Of a stretch of DNA of 20,317 nt, positions 1 through 7,853 are shown piece by piece. The position numbers and the translations under genes are program-made. Source of the DNA: JACZXQ01 sp036986155 (GTDB taxonomy: Bacteria > Gemmatimonadota > Gemmatimonadetes > Longimicrobiales > Gaopeijiaceae); the NCBI GenBank assembly GCA_036986155.1, contig BTRA01000049.1:1-20317 (forward strand), read 5' to 3'. Numbering within the stretch: the first letter of the stretch is position 1; the number at the start of each line of letters is the position of its first letter. The notes beneath the pieces are model-generated. The model was not told the DNA's origin, searched no databases, and saw nothing but the letters and a program-made list of their open reading frames with translations.

Positions 1-932
1 GGCGCGTACTGGTACTCGGACTCTGCGATCGCATAACGTCCGTCGGGAGAGGGCGTGAACGTGTGTCCGCGTGAGACCCCGCTGATACCGGTCAGCGTGA
101 CGAGCAGACTCGGGTTGTCGTGGTCCGTGATGTCGTAGACGTAGTAGCCGCCGGTGCCGCCGCCGTAGAAGCGGTCCTGCCCGGTGTCGGGATGGTAGCC
201 GGCGTAGAGGTCGTGGTAGCCGCGCGAGCCCGGGCCTCCCTGCGGAACGGGCACTCGGCCCGCGAACGCGTTCTCCGGCCCGTCGTCCACCAGCGTACCC
301 AGGTCGTAGAGGTTAGCGAAGGGCCCCGACACGGTGGTCATCAGGTAGATCCGTCCGTTCGAATGCTTGTAGATGAAGATGTTGTGAAAGCCGCCCGGCA
401 GATCGGGCTCCCGGATGCGGGCCACCTCTCTCACCGACGAGGCATCCGGCAGGCCGGTCACGTCGAGCACCACCGCACCCAGATCCGAGTCCGGGCCGCC
501 TTGCCTGAACTGGAGGCTCTGGACCACGTAGTAGCGGCCGTTCCATTTGAAGTACTTCACGTCCCGGGCTCCGCCGATGTGCAGGTCCTGATTCTCGATC
601 TGCCACTCGGTGATTTTCGTCGGGTGCTCGGGGTCCGAGATGTCGATGATCGCCATGCCTACGGGGCCGAGACCGTCATAGCGGGCTCTGGCCACATAGG
701 CGTAGGGGCGGCTGAGCTCCTGCTCGACCTCCATGTCCGCCAGATTGTTGTGCGGGCCCAACGGCAGGTGGCCCAGCACCTCGATGTTGTCGCTGCCGCG
801 CTTCAGGGGGGTCCACTGGGCCGTGCCCTGCGCGATGAGGGGCGACGCTCCGAGAACGGCGGCGAGCACGAGGGCGCCCACGGCGCGTGGCAGGCGGTGG
901 GAAAGGGATGTGGAGCGGGGAAGCGTGGTCAT
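1..932 (-). CDS. LVIVD-repeat secreted protein (partial, C-terminus beyond left edge)
   Basis: An open frame reads leftward from an ATG at 932-930 to the window edge without a stop (310 codons). The start is supported by an AGGAG about 6 bases upstream and by a classic Sec signal peptide: n-region Arg/His residues, hydrophobic core around residues 17-33 and a likely cleavage near IAQG. The mature part holds beta-propeller-like LVIVD strands, for example MAIIDISDPEHP (about residue 95), AVVLDVTGLPDAS and YYVYDITDHDNPS, plus a FHNIFIYKHSNGR segment. LVIVD proteins are exported, presumed propeller-fold proteins; no enzymatic role is established, and none is visible here. It is divergent from the efflux operon, with 266 bases between start codons. 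Family call is secure, function unknown, and the true length cannot be judged. Confidence 0.87.
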   Translation of the reverse strand, partial: MTTLPRSTSLSHRLPRAVGALVLAAVLGASPLIAQGTAQWTPLKRGSDNIEVLGHLPLGPHNNLADMEVEQELSRPYAYVARARYDGLGPVGMAIIDISDPEHPTKITEWQIENQDLHIGGARDVKYFKWNGRYYVVQSLQFRQGGPDSDLGAVVLDVTGLPDASSVREVARIREPDLPGGFHNIFIYKHSNGRIYLMTTVSGPFANLYDLGTLVDDGPENAFAGRVPVPQGGPGSRGYHDLYAGYHPDTGQDRFYGGGTGGYYVYDITDHDNPSLLVTLTGISGVSRGHTFTPSPDGRYAIAESEYQYA

Positions 933-1198
933 TGTGGTCTCCTGGACACGAATCCGACACGACGGCAGGGCCGGACGGGCCCAGCGGCTGTGATGGGTAC
1001 TATGGAGTGGTGGCGGTGGGCAAGGGGGGGACGTCCGGGGCGTGGTACGCCGGTGTATCGATCGTGCAGTACTTTCCGGGAGCGTAGCGGCTTGCCGGGA
1101 CAGCGGTGGACCTCGGGCCCCTGGGCCAGATACGGCCGCCTCGATGCGAGCCCACCGCGCCGTCTTGCCGCCCCTCATCCCCCTGCGTATCCTCTACG
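933..1198. promoter_or_regulatory. Divergent intergenic region between LVIVD gene and efflux operon
   Basis: These 266 bases separate two divergently transcribed genes, so promoters for both should lie here. The LVIVD gene has a clear Shine-Dalgarno (AGGAG on the minus strand at about 939-943). For the efflux side the only promoter-like pair I see is TTGCCG at 1165-1170 and TATCCT at 1188-1193 with a 17-base spacer (4 of 6 matches each); see the separate entry. No open frame in the gap looks like a real gene, and no strong operator palindrome was found. Confidence 0.45.
1165..1193 (+). promoter_or_regulatory. Possible sigma70-like promoter of the efflux operon
   Basis: TTGCCG (1165-1170), a 17-base spacer and TATCCT (1188-1193). 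The predicted transcription start falls at about 1199-1200, that is on the chosen GTG start codon of the outer-membrane factor, which has no Shine-Dalgarno. The match is modest (4/6 and 4/6) and may be chance in a region this size; it is recorded because spacing and position agree with a leaderless transcript. Confidence 0.25.
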
Positions 1199-2695
1199 GT
1201 GGAAAAACTCCAGCAGAACATCCGGGTTCGACATGCCTCCGTACTGGCCCTTTTTGCCGCTACGGCGTGCTCGTTCGCACCCGCTCCCCAGGTTCCGCAG
1301 CCGGTCGCCGATCTACCCGAGAGTTTCTTGGAATCGGAGGGCTCGGGCGACTACGCCCCTCTGGAGTGGTGGCGGGACTTCGAGGACCCCACGCTCGACG
1401 CGCTCATCGACTCGGCGCTCGTGTCCAATCTCGATCTCGTCGAAGCCATCGCGCGCGTCGAGCAGGCCCGGGCACGATCGGGTATCGCATGGGCGGACCT
1501 CTTCCCCCAGATCCAGGCCGGGGCCGACGCGAGCAAGACGAGCCAACCGGCGAACACGGGCATCGGCGGAGCCTTCCGTGACCTCACTCCCGACTCCACG
1601 TTGGCCGGCCCCACGATCGACAGGTTCGATTTCACCACGTATTCGGCCTCGCTGGGATTCTCCTGGGAGCTCGATTTCTGGGGCCGCGCCCGCAACGACG
1701 GGCGGGCGGCCGCTGCGGACCTCATGGCCTCCCGCGCGGATTTGGACGCTGCACGGCTGGGTGTGCTCTCCGAGACGATCTCCACGTACTTCCAGATCGC
1801 CGATCTACGGGAGCGCGTGGGACTGACCCGTGAGACGGCCGAGGTGTTGGAGGAGCGGGAAGCGCTCACCGTGACCCGATACGACCGCGGCCTCGTCTCT
1901 TCACTCGAGTTGTATCAGGTGCGTCTCGACCTCCGAACCGCACAGGCGAGCTTGCCGCAGATCGAAACCCAATTGGCGGACGCAGAGGGCCGCATGGCCG
2001 TGCTGCTCGGTAAGTACGCCGGACGCATCGGAGGCCTCTTGGGTGAGGTGCTCGCCCCTGTCCAGGTCATCAAGCCGATCGATACGGGCATTCCCGCCGA
2101 CCTGCTGTTGCAGCGACCCGACGTGCGGGCCGCCGCCGAACGATTTGCGGCAGCCCGCTTCCGGGTGGGAGCCCGCAAAGCGCAGCTTCTTCCCACGCTT
2201 ACGCTCTCCGGGTCCGCCGGGCGGCAAAGTCGTGACGTCGGTGGCCTGTTCGACGCCGACCAGTGGTTCACCAATTTCATCGCGGGGCTCACGGCCCCCA
2301 TCTTTCAGGGTGGCCGGTTGCGCAACAACGTGAAACTCGCCGAGGCACAGTACACCCAATTCGCGGCAGCTTTCGGACGCACGGTTCTGACCGCGGTCTT
2401 CGAGGTGGAGACGTCGCTCAAGCGGTTCGAAGATGAACGACAGCGTTATGGGCTGCTGACCTCGCAGCAGGAGGAGGCCCTCGCCTCCGCGGACCTACAG
2501 TCGCGACGGTATGCGGCGGGCGTGGCGGGATACACGGACTACCTCGACGCCCTTCGGACGTTGCTCGGCGTGCAGTCCACCCTGTCGGCGGCCGGGACCG
2601 ATCTCGCGCTCGCCCGGCTCGGCGTTCACCGTGCCCTGGGTGGTGGATGGACGGAGGACGACTCACAACTTGTTCCTGGTGAGGCCTCGCGATGA
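1199..2695 (+). CDS. RND efflux outer-membrane factor, NodT/OprM-type lipoprotein
   Basis: Outer-membrane channel of a tripartite RND pump; it forms a trimeric beta-barrel plus periplasmic alpha-tunnel through which substrates leave the cell. The frame is open from a GTG at 1106, but GTG 1199 gives a 498-residue protein with a short basic n-region, a hydrophobic core and a lipobox ending in Cys24 (AATAC), so I prefer it. Family features: WWRDFEDPTLDALI (about 57-70), FSWELDFWGRARN, the duplicated-half motif LLLQRPDVRAAAERF, LLPTLTLSGSAG, APIFQGGRLRNN and YAAGVAGYTDYLDALRTLL. Length fits NodT-family proteins (about 450-500). Its stop codon overlaps the adaptor start in ATGA (2692-2695), implying translational coupling. 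Substrate cannot be told from sequence. Confidence 0.93.
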   Translation: MEKLQQNIRVRHASVLALFAATACSFAPAPQVPQPVADLPESFLESEGSGDYAPLEWWRDFEDPTLDALIDSALVSNLDLVEAIARVEQARARSGIAWADLFPQIQAGADASKTSQPANTGIGGAFRDLTPDSTLAGPTIDRFDFTTYSASLGFSWELDFWGRARNDGRAAAADLMASRADLDAARLGVLSETISTYFQIADLRERVGLTRETAEVLEEREALTVTRYDRGLVSSLELYQVRLDLRTAQASLPQIETQLADAEGRMAVLLGKYAGRIGGLLGEVLAPVQVIKPIDTGIPADLLLQRPDVRAAAERFAAARFRVGARKAQLLPTLTLSGSAGRQSRDVGGLFDADQWFTNFIAGLTAPIFQGGRLRNNVKLAEAQYTQFAAAFGRTVLTAVFEVETSLKRFEDERQRYGLLTSQQEEALASADLQSRRYAAGVAGYTDYLDALRTLLGVQSTLSAAGTDLALARLGVHRALGGGWTEDDSQLVPGEASR

Positions 2696-3909
2696 CGAAC
2701 CGCAACCGACTTCTCGCCATGGCCGGCATTATCATCGGCGCGGTCGTCGTCGCCCAGGTGATGGTGATGCTGCGCCCGGAGCCGCCTCGCCGTGCTCCCG
2801 AACCCGAGGCGCCGGTCGTGTCGGTCGAGGCGGTGGTAGCCGGATCAGGTCCGGTTCCGGTTTTCGGGAGTGGAACCGTCCGTCCACAATCGGAAATCGA
2901 CGTCGCGCCCGAGGTGGGGGGGAGGATCGTAGCGGTGAGCCCCAACCTTCAGAGCGGCGGCCAGGTGTCCCTGGGAGAGGTCCTCGTGCGGATCGACCCG
3001 GCGGATTACGAGAACCGGGTGCAGCAGGCCCAGGCGGAGGTCGCCACACAGACCGTCGCCCTGCTTCAAGCCGAGGAGGAAGCGAAAATTGCGCAGACCG
3101 AATACGAGCAATTCCGAGCTCGCGAGGGTCGCCGCGGCGCTGGCTCCCGACCGCCGAGTCCGCTGGCCCTGCGCGAGCCTCAACTCCAGGCGGCCAAGGC
3201 CGCCCTGGTCCGAGCCGAGGCCCAGCTTCGCGAAGCGCAACTGGCGCTGTCTCGAACCGCGATCACCTCCCCCTTCGACGGGCGGGTCCGAAACGAGAAC
3301 GCCGATGTGGGTCGTGTCGTCGCTCCGGGTCAGAGTCTCGGTCGGATCTACGCTTCCGACGTGGTCGAGGTGGTGATCCCGGTGTCCGACGGCGACGCCG
3401 TGCTGATCCCCAACCTCTGGGCGCTCGAGGCCGGGGACGATGACCGCTCCGTCGCGGCGACCGTAACCACCGAGTACGGCAACCGGAGCTTTTCTTGGGA
3501 GGGCTACGTCGACCGGGCCGAGACCGCACTCGACGAACAGAGCCGTACCATCGACATCGTTGTGCGTGTCAACAACCCGTTCAGCCATGGGCGTCCGGGC
3601 GAGGGCGACTCCGAGGTCGGAACGGCGCCGCCCCTCTTGGTGGGACAGTTCGCGCAGGTCGCGATCGCCGGCATCGAGCCTGAGGAGTACTTCGTGGTGC
3701 CGCGCCGGGCCCTCCGTCCGAACAACGAAGTCTGGGCGATCGGCGCCGATGGTCGAGTGACCATCGTAGCGGTGGATGTACTCCAGGAATCCGAGGGGAA
3801 GATCTACGTCATCGGCGACCTGACCGACGGCCAGTCGGTGATCGTGTCAGGGACCAACGTGGCGACCGAAGGAATGGTAGTCCGTATGTCCGGAGCCGGC
3901 GGGCGGTAG
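2692..3909 (+). CDS. RND efflux periplasmic adaptor (membrane fusion protein)
   Basis: 405-residue HlyD/AcrA-type adaptor that links the inner-membrane permease to the outer-membrane channel. Residues 7-27 form an uncleaved hydrophobic anchor (no lipobox Cys), followed by a Pro/Glu-rich linker. The lipoyl half-domains are at about 65-103 (SEIDVAPEVGGRIVAVSPN, LVRIDPADYENR) and 188-215 (SRTAITSPFDGRVRNENADVG); between them a Gln/Ala/Glu-rich alpha-helical hairpin (104-187) includes the LREPQLQAA motif common in this subgroup. A beta-barrel and membrane-proximal domain (about 220-400) follow, with FVVPRRALR. The ATG overlaps the preceding stop by four bases, and the permease starts four bases after the stop, so all three are one transcription unit. 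Confidence 0.94.
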   Translation: MTNRNRLLAMAGIIIGAVVVAQVMVMLRPEPPRRAPEPEAPVVSVEAVVAGSGPVPVFGSGTVRPQSEIDVAPEVGGRIVAVSPNLQSGGQVSLGEVLVRIDPADYENRVQQAQAEVATQTVALLQAEEEAKIAQTEYEQFRAREGRRGAGSRPPSPLALREPQLQAAKAALVRAEAQLREAQLALSRTAITSPFDGRVRNENADVGRVVAPGQSLGRIYASDVVEVVIPVSDGDAVLIPNLWALEAGDDDRSVAATVTTEYGNRSFSWEGYVDRAETALDEQSRTIDIVVRVNNPFSHGRPGEGDSEVGTAPPLLVGQFAQVAIAGIEPEEYFVVPRRALRPNNEVWAIGADGRVTIVAVDVLQESEGKIYVIGDLTDGQSVIVSGTNVATEGMVVRMSGAGGR

Positions 3910-3913
3910 CGTC

Positions 3914-6900
3914 ATGACCCGCATGCCCGAGGAGTTCCATGGCCCGGTCGCCTACATGGCGAAGCACAAGGTGGCCGCGAATCTGGTCATGATCTTCGTG
4001 ATCATGGCGGGCCTCGTGTCGCTTGGGGCTCTCGTCCAGGAGGTCTTTCCGGAGTTCAGTCTCGATACCGTGTTGGTCTCGGTGCGGTACCCGGGTGCGA
4101 CGCCGGACGAGATCGAGGAGTCGATCCTGCTCAAGATCGAGGAGCAGGTGCAGTCGATCGATGGCATTTCCGAGATCACGTCGACGGCCGCAGAAGGGCT
4201 GGCGACGGTCTCGCTCGAGCTCGAGCTGGGCGTGGACTTGAGTGCGGTACTCAACGACGTGAAAGCGGAAGTCGACCGGATCACGACCTTCCCCGTCGAC
4301 GCGGAACGGCCGGAGATCCGCGAACTCACCAACCGCCAGAGCGTTATCAAGCTCGCGGTTTTCGGAAACGTTTCCGAGCGAGCCCTCAAGGAAATCGCGT
4401 ACCGCACCGAGGACGCTCTCGCCGCCCTCGACAAAGTCTCCTACGTGGAGACGAGCGGTATCCGGCAGTACGAGATCTCGATCGAAGTCGAACAAAACAC
4501 GCTGCGCGCACTCGGCCTCACGCTGGGTGACGTCTCGCGCGCGGTTCGACAGAGCAGCCTCGACCTATCCGCGGGGAAGATCGAGACGCGCGATGAGCAG
4601 GTGCGCGTCCGCACGCTCGGGCAGAACTACGACCAGCAGGACTTCGAGTCGATCGTGGTCATCAGCCGGCCGGACGGCACGGTCGTAAGGCTCGGGGAGA
4701 TCGCGACGGTGCGTGACGGCTTCGAGGACGCCGACCTGATCACTCGCTACAACGGTCGGCCCGCCGCGCTGGTGGAGGTGTACCGGACTTCGGACGAGCG
4801 CGTGCTCGAAATCGTGGACGTGGTCGAGGCCGCGCTTGCGGACGAGATCATTCCGGCGCTGCCTGAGGGCGTGTTCCTGGAGGTGTGGGACAACGAGGCC
4901 GACGTCCTGTCGGACCGGCTCGAGCTGATGCTGAGGAACGCGGCGCTCGGCCTGCTGCTCGTAATGATCGCTCTGACTCTCTTCCTCGAGTTGGGGCTCG
5001 CGCTCTGGGTGGCGTCGGGCATCGCGCTGTCGTTCATCGGCACGCTGGCGGTGATGATGGTGCTCGGTGTCTCGATCAACGTGATGTCGCTGTTCGGCTT
5101 CATCCTGGCTGTCGGCATCGTGGTGGACGATGCCATCGTGGTCGGAGAGAACATCTATTCGCAGCGGGAGAGGGGTGTGCCCGGCATGCTCGCGGCGGTT
5201 CGCGGTGCCAAACGCATCACGGGTCCGGTCATTTTCGCCGTACTCACGACGATCACCGCGTTCGCTCCCCTACTCTTCGTACCGGGTGTGATGGGCAAGA
5301 TCCTCGGCGCGATCCCGATCATCGTGATCTCGGTGCTGCTCCTATCGCTCATGGAGTCGCTCCTGATCCTCCCGCACCACCTCTCGCACCTGCCCGAGCC
5401 GCACGCGCGGAAGAAGAAGGGCATCTCCCGTCGGATCATGCTGATCCAGACCGCGGTCGACGCGCGCCTCCAAGCCTTCGTCCAGGGGCCCCTGGACCGG
5501 GCTCTCCGCTTTACGGTCAGGGAGCCGGGCATCATCATCGCGGTGGCGGTGGCGTTGATCATCATGTCCGTCGCGCTCGTGCCCGCAGGCCTCATCAAGG
5601 TGGAGTTCTTTCCCAGCGTGGAAGGCGACAACGTGATCGCCGACCTCGAGATGCCCGAGGGCACCGCGGTGTCGCGCACGAGTGCGGTGGCCGCACGACT
5701 TCGGCTGGCCGCCGAGCGGGCCGTCGAGCGCCTGGAATCCGAGCGGCCGGAGGGTTCCCCTCCGCTGGTGCGGGGAGTGTACAGCGTCGTGGGCAAGTCG
5801 TCTCCGCTCGGAGGGCCGATCGCCGCCGTCAGCACGGCGGCACCGGTCGCGAACCTGGCGTACGTGAACGTCCGGCTCCTTCCCGCGGAGGAGCGCACCC
5901 TCACGGCCCGCCGGTTCGAGCAGGTGTGGCGCGAAGAGGTCGGAAACGTGCCTGAGGTGCGCTCCCTCACGTTCACGGCCGCTGCCCTCGACCTCGGGGC
6001 TCCCGTCCAAGTGGAGTTGTCGCACCCCGATCCGGAGAGGCTCGAAGCGGCCGGCGATCGCGTGGTGACCGAGTTGGAGTCACTCGCGGGTGTGTTCGAC
6101 GTGAAGACCGATCAGGATCAGGGACTCAGAGAGATTCAGCTTCGCCTGAGGCCCGAGGCCCGCAGCCTGGGGTTGACGTTGGACAACGTCGCGCGACAGG
6201 TCCGCGCGGCGTTTTTCGGGGACGAGGCGCTGCGGGTGCAGCGAGGGCGCGAGGACATGCGTGTCTACGTGCGGCTCCCCAAAAACGAGCGTGACGCCAT
6301 CGCGGACGTCGAGGACTACATCGTACGCACACCGAGCGGCGGTGAGGTGACGCTGAGTCGCGTCGCGAGCGTCTCGTTCGGCAAGTCTCCCACGAAGATC
6401 CGCCGCAAGGAGGGTCGGCGCATTCTCACGGTCACGGCCGATGTGGATCCGGCGGTTTTGACCGGGCAGGAGGCCACAGGGGAACTGGAAAAGGTCATCA
6501 TCCCACGGCTCGCGGCGGCGGACGCGCGCCTCGGATTCAACTTCGGCGGCGAACAGCAGGAGCAGCAGGAGTCGTTCGCCTCCATCGGGCGTGGATTCGT
6601 GCTGGCCTTGTTGGTGATCTATGCGTTGCTGGCCATCCCGTTCGGCTCCTACATCCAACCGCTCATCATCATGGCGGCGATCCCCTTCGGGATCATCGGG
6701 GCTCTCCTGGCTCACCTCTTCATGGGGCTGTCTCTCGGACTGCTCTCGCTCTTCGGCATCATCGGACTCTCTGGCGTGGTGGTGAACGATTCCCTGGTGA
6801 TGATCGACTTCATCAACGAGGAGTGCCGTAAGGGCACGCCCCCGTGTGATGCGATCATCGAGGGCGCGAAGTCGCGCTTCCGCCCCATCATGCTGACCTC

Positions 6901-7135
6901 GCTCACGACCTTCCTGGGCGTGGCACCGCTCGTGTTCGAGCGGAGCCTGCAGGCACAGTTCCTGATTCCTATGGCGGCATCACTCGCGTTCGGAATCCTG
7001 TTCGCGACGGCGATTCTGATGCTGCTGGTGCCGGCCCTGGCGGTCGTGCAGGCCAACGTGACGGAGTGGTGGGAGGGGCGACGGGAGGGTCGGGTTGCTC
7101 CCACTGTGGTGGAGATGGGCGCGGCGGGAGACTGA
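3914..7135 (+). CDS. RND efflux permease, AcrB-like inner-membrane proton antiporter
   Basis: 1073-residue inner-membrane pump that exchanges protons for substrate export. Layout is the usual duplicated one: TM1 at about 20-42, first porter loop with YPGATPDEIEESI and IDGISEITSTA, TM2-6 at about 335-500, TM7 at about 540-562, second loop, TM8-12 at about 890-1050. The proton-relay aspartates are present as D405-D406 in GIVVDDAIVVGEN (AcrB D407/D408). The TM10 lysine of AcrB (K940) is replaced: the segment reads GLSGVVVNDSLVMIDF with V957 at the aligned position, as in many non-enterobacterial RND clades. Start at 3914 is chosen for the tight operon spacing; an ATG at 3923 is an alternative. 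No regulator gene is linked. Drug versus lipid or siderophore substrates cannot be separated by sequence. Confidence 0.95.
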   Translation: MTRMPEEFHGPVAYMAKHKVAANLVMIFVIMAGLVSLGALVQEVFPEFSLDTVLVSVRYPGATPDEIEESILLKIEEQVQSIDGISEITSTAAEGLATVSLELELGVDLSAVLNDVKAEVDRITTFPVDAERPEIRELTNRQSVIKLAVFGNVSERALKEIAYRTEDALAALDKVSYVETSGIRQYEISIEVEQNTLRALGLTLGDVSRAVRQSSLDLSAGKIETRDEQVRVRTLGQNYDQQDFESIVVISRPDGTVVRLGEIATVRDGFEDADLITRYNGRPAALVEVYRTSDERVLEIVDVVEAALADEIIPALPEGVFLEVWDNEADVLSDRLELMLRNAALGLLLVMIALTLFLELGLALWVASGIALSFIGTLAVMMVLGVSINVMSLFGFILAVGIVVDDAIVVGENIYSQRERGVPGMLAAVRGAKRITGPVIFAVLTTITAFAPLLFVPGVMGKILGAIPIIVISVLLLSLMESLLILPHHLSHLPEPHARKKKGISRRIMLIQTAVDARLQAFVQGPLDRALRFTVREPGIIIAVAVALIIMSVALVPAGLIKVEFFPSVEGDNVIADLEMPEGTAVSRTSAVAARLRLAAERAVERLESERPEGSPPLVRGVYSVVGKSSPLGGPIAAVSTAAPVANLAYVNVRLLPAEERTLTARRFEQVWREEVGNVPEVRSLTFTAAALDLGAPVQVELSHPDPERLEAAGDRVVTELESLAGVFDVKTDQDQGLREIQLRLRPEARSLGLTLDNVARQVRAAFFGDEALRVQRGREDMRVYVRLPKNERDAIADVEDYIVRTPSGGEVTLSRVASVSFGKSPTKIRRKEGRRILTVTADVDPAVLTGQEATGELEKVIIPRLAAADARLGFNFGGEQQEQQESFASIGRGFVLALLVIYALLAIPFGSYIQPLIIMAAIPFGIIGALLAHLFMGLSLGLLSLFGIIGLSGVVVNDSLVMIDFINEECRKGTPPCDAIIEGAKSRFRPIMLTSLTTFLGVAPLVFERSLQAQFLIPMAASLAFGILFATAILMLLVPALAVVQANVTEWWEGRREGRVAPTVVEMGAAGD

Positions 7136-7153
7136 GGCTCACCACCCCCTCAG
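7132..7153. terminator. Possible bidirectional hairpin between convergent genes
   Basis: CTGAGG (7132-7137) and CCTCAG (7148-7153) form a perfect 6-bp stem with a 10-base loop. It straddles the 14-base gap between the permease stop and the vapC stop, which converge. There is no T-tract on either side, so intrinsic termination is doubtful. Confidence 0.25.
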
Positions 7154-7554
7154 CGGTAGACCACCACCTGCAGTCCGTCCACGCGGCCGAAGTCGGCGGG
7201 GTTGGCTGTGACGAGCGGAAGCCCGTGCCGCACACTCGCGGCTGCGATCCACAGGTCGTTCGTGCCGATGAGCCGGCCCTGGCGTCGCAGACCCCGGGTC
7301 AGCGCGCCATAGGTGAGCGCCGTCGCTTCATCCACCGGGAGCAGCACGTGTAGCTCACGCACCACGCGGAGCACGGGATGGTCCTTGTCCTCGAAGCCTT
7401 CGGCGAACTCCCCGAGCGCGACTGTGGATAGGTGAAGCTCGAGCCCCGGGTCCTCCGCCAGGAATCGGTGTGCGGAGCCCTCCGCGTTCTCTCGGGCTCG
7501 CTCGCGTTGGAGGTCGATCAGGAACGTGGTGTCGAGTGCTACTCGGCCCGCCAC
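7150..7554 (-). CDS. vapC: VapC-type PIN-domain toxin ribonuclease
   Basis: 134-residue PIN-domain protein; VapC toxins are Mg2+-dependent endoribonucleases that cut tRNA or rRNA and stop translation when not bound by VapB. The whole protein is one PIN domain with the acidic quartet visible: D8 (ALDTTFLIDL), E49 (STVALGEFAEG), D100 (GTNDLWIAAASV) and D121 (TANPADFG). The start is GTG at 7554-7552, with GGAGG four bases upstream (7559-7563) inside the antitoxin gene. The two genes overlap by 16 bases in different frames, the usual antitoxin-first coupling. All catalytic residues are intact, so the toxin is probably active. RNA target is not predictable. Confidence 0.9.
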   Translation of the reverse strand: MAGRVALDTTFLIDLQRERARENAEGSAHRFLAEDPGLELHLSTVALGEFAEGFEDKDHPVLRVVRELHVLLPVDEATALTYGALTRGLRRQGRLIGTNDLWIAAASVRHGLPLVTANPADFGRVDGLQVVVYR

Positions 7555-7784
7555 GGATCCTCCGGGGGCGCGTCACAGTCCTGGGCCCTGTCCAGCGTGT
7601 CGAGGGTGTCCTCATCCAGCACAGGCACGCCCGCCAGGGCCCGGATCATCGCGCTCGCGGTTTTCGGAGGCTGCGGCCACGAAGCCCGCTTGATCACCTG
7701 CGAAAAGGACTCGGTCGGGACCCGGCGGGCCCTCCGCAGCCTCTCGTAGGCCTCGATGTCGACGGAGATGGTCTTGGTTGCCAT
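7539..7784 (-). CDS. vapB: VapB-family antitoxin
   Basis: 81-residue antitoxin for the overlapping PIN toxin. The N-terminus KTISVDIEAYERLRRAR, followed by SFSQVIKRA, matches the DNA-binding region of VapB/DUF217-type antitoxins; the acidic C-terminal tail (LDEDTLDTLDRAQD, PPEDPW) is the expected toxin-binding, intrinsically disordered segment. ATG at 7784 is the only available start, since an in-frame TGA lies at 7814-7812 and no ATG, GTG or TTG is in between. It has no Shine-Dalgarno; instead the bases directly upstream are an alternating pyrimidine-purine tract with palindromes and a well-spaced promoter, predicting leaderless, autoregulated expression. The exact antitoxin fold (RHH or other) was assigned by resemblance only. 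Confidence 0.85.
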   Translation of the reverse strand: MATKTISVDIEAYERLRRARRVPTESFSQVIKRASWPQPPKTASAMIRALAGVPVLDEDTLDTLDRAQDCDAPPEDPWRAE

Positions 7785-7812
7785 ACATACATGTATACAT
7801 GCATGTATATGT
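7785..7812. promoter_or_regulatory. Overlapping palindromic operator of vapBC in an alternating Y-R tract
   Basis: Two perfect palindromes overlap: CATGTATACATG (7790-7801, 12 bp) covering the -10 box and TATACATGCATGTATA (7794-7809, 16 bp) in the spacer. The whole stretch 7782-7812 alternates pyrimidine and purine without a break (31 bases, including the vapB ATG) and is AT-rich in a GC-rich region. VapBC complexes classically bind inverted repeats over their own promoter, so operator function is a reasonable inference. Confidence 0.6.
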
Positions 7813-7820
7813 CATTTCAA
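7792..7820 (-). promoter_or_regulatory. vapBC promoter, predicted leaderless
   Basis: On the minus strand TTGAAA (7820-7815; 5 of 6 to TTGACA), a 17-base spacer, and TATACA (7797-7792). The last base of the -10 is followed by 7 bases and then the vapB ATG (7784), so the transcript should begin at about 7785-7784, on the start codon itself. This matches the missing Shine-Dalgarno. Confidence 0.55.
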
Positions 7821-7853
7821 TGGCTTGTTGGAAACGGGTGCCGTCTCGAGCCC

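Noticed and set aside
120..1826. Long plus-strand open frame (568 codons) across the left part
   Set aside because: It is antisense to the LVIVD gene and then out of frame with the outer-membrane factor; its composition is Arg/Pro/Gly/Val-rich with no domain, typical of shadow frames in GC-rich DNA.
4885..5955. Plus-strand frame of 356 codons inside the RND permease
   Set aside because: Alternate frame of the permease, very rich in Arg, Gly, His and Asp; no motif and no ribosome site.
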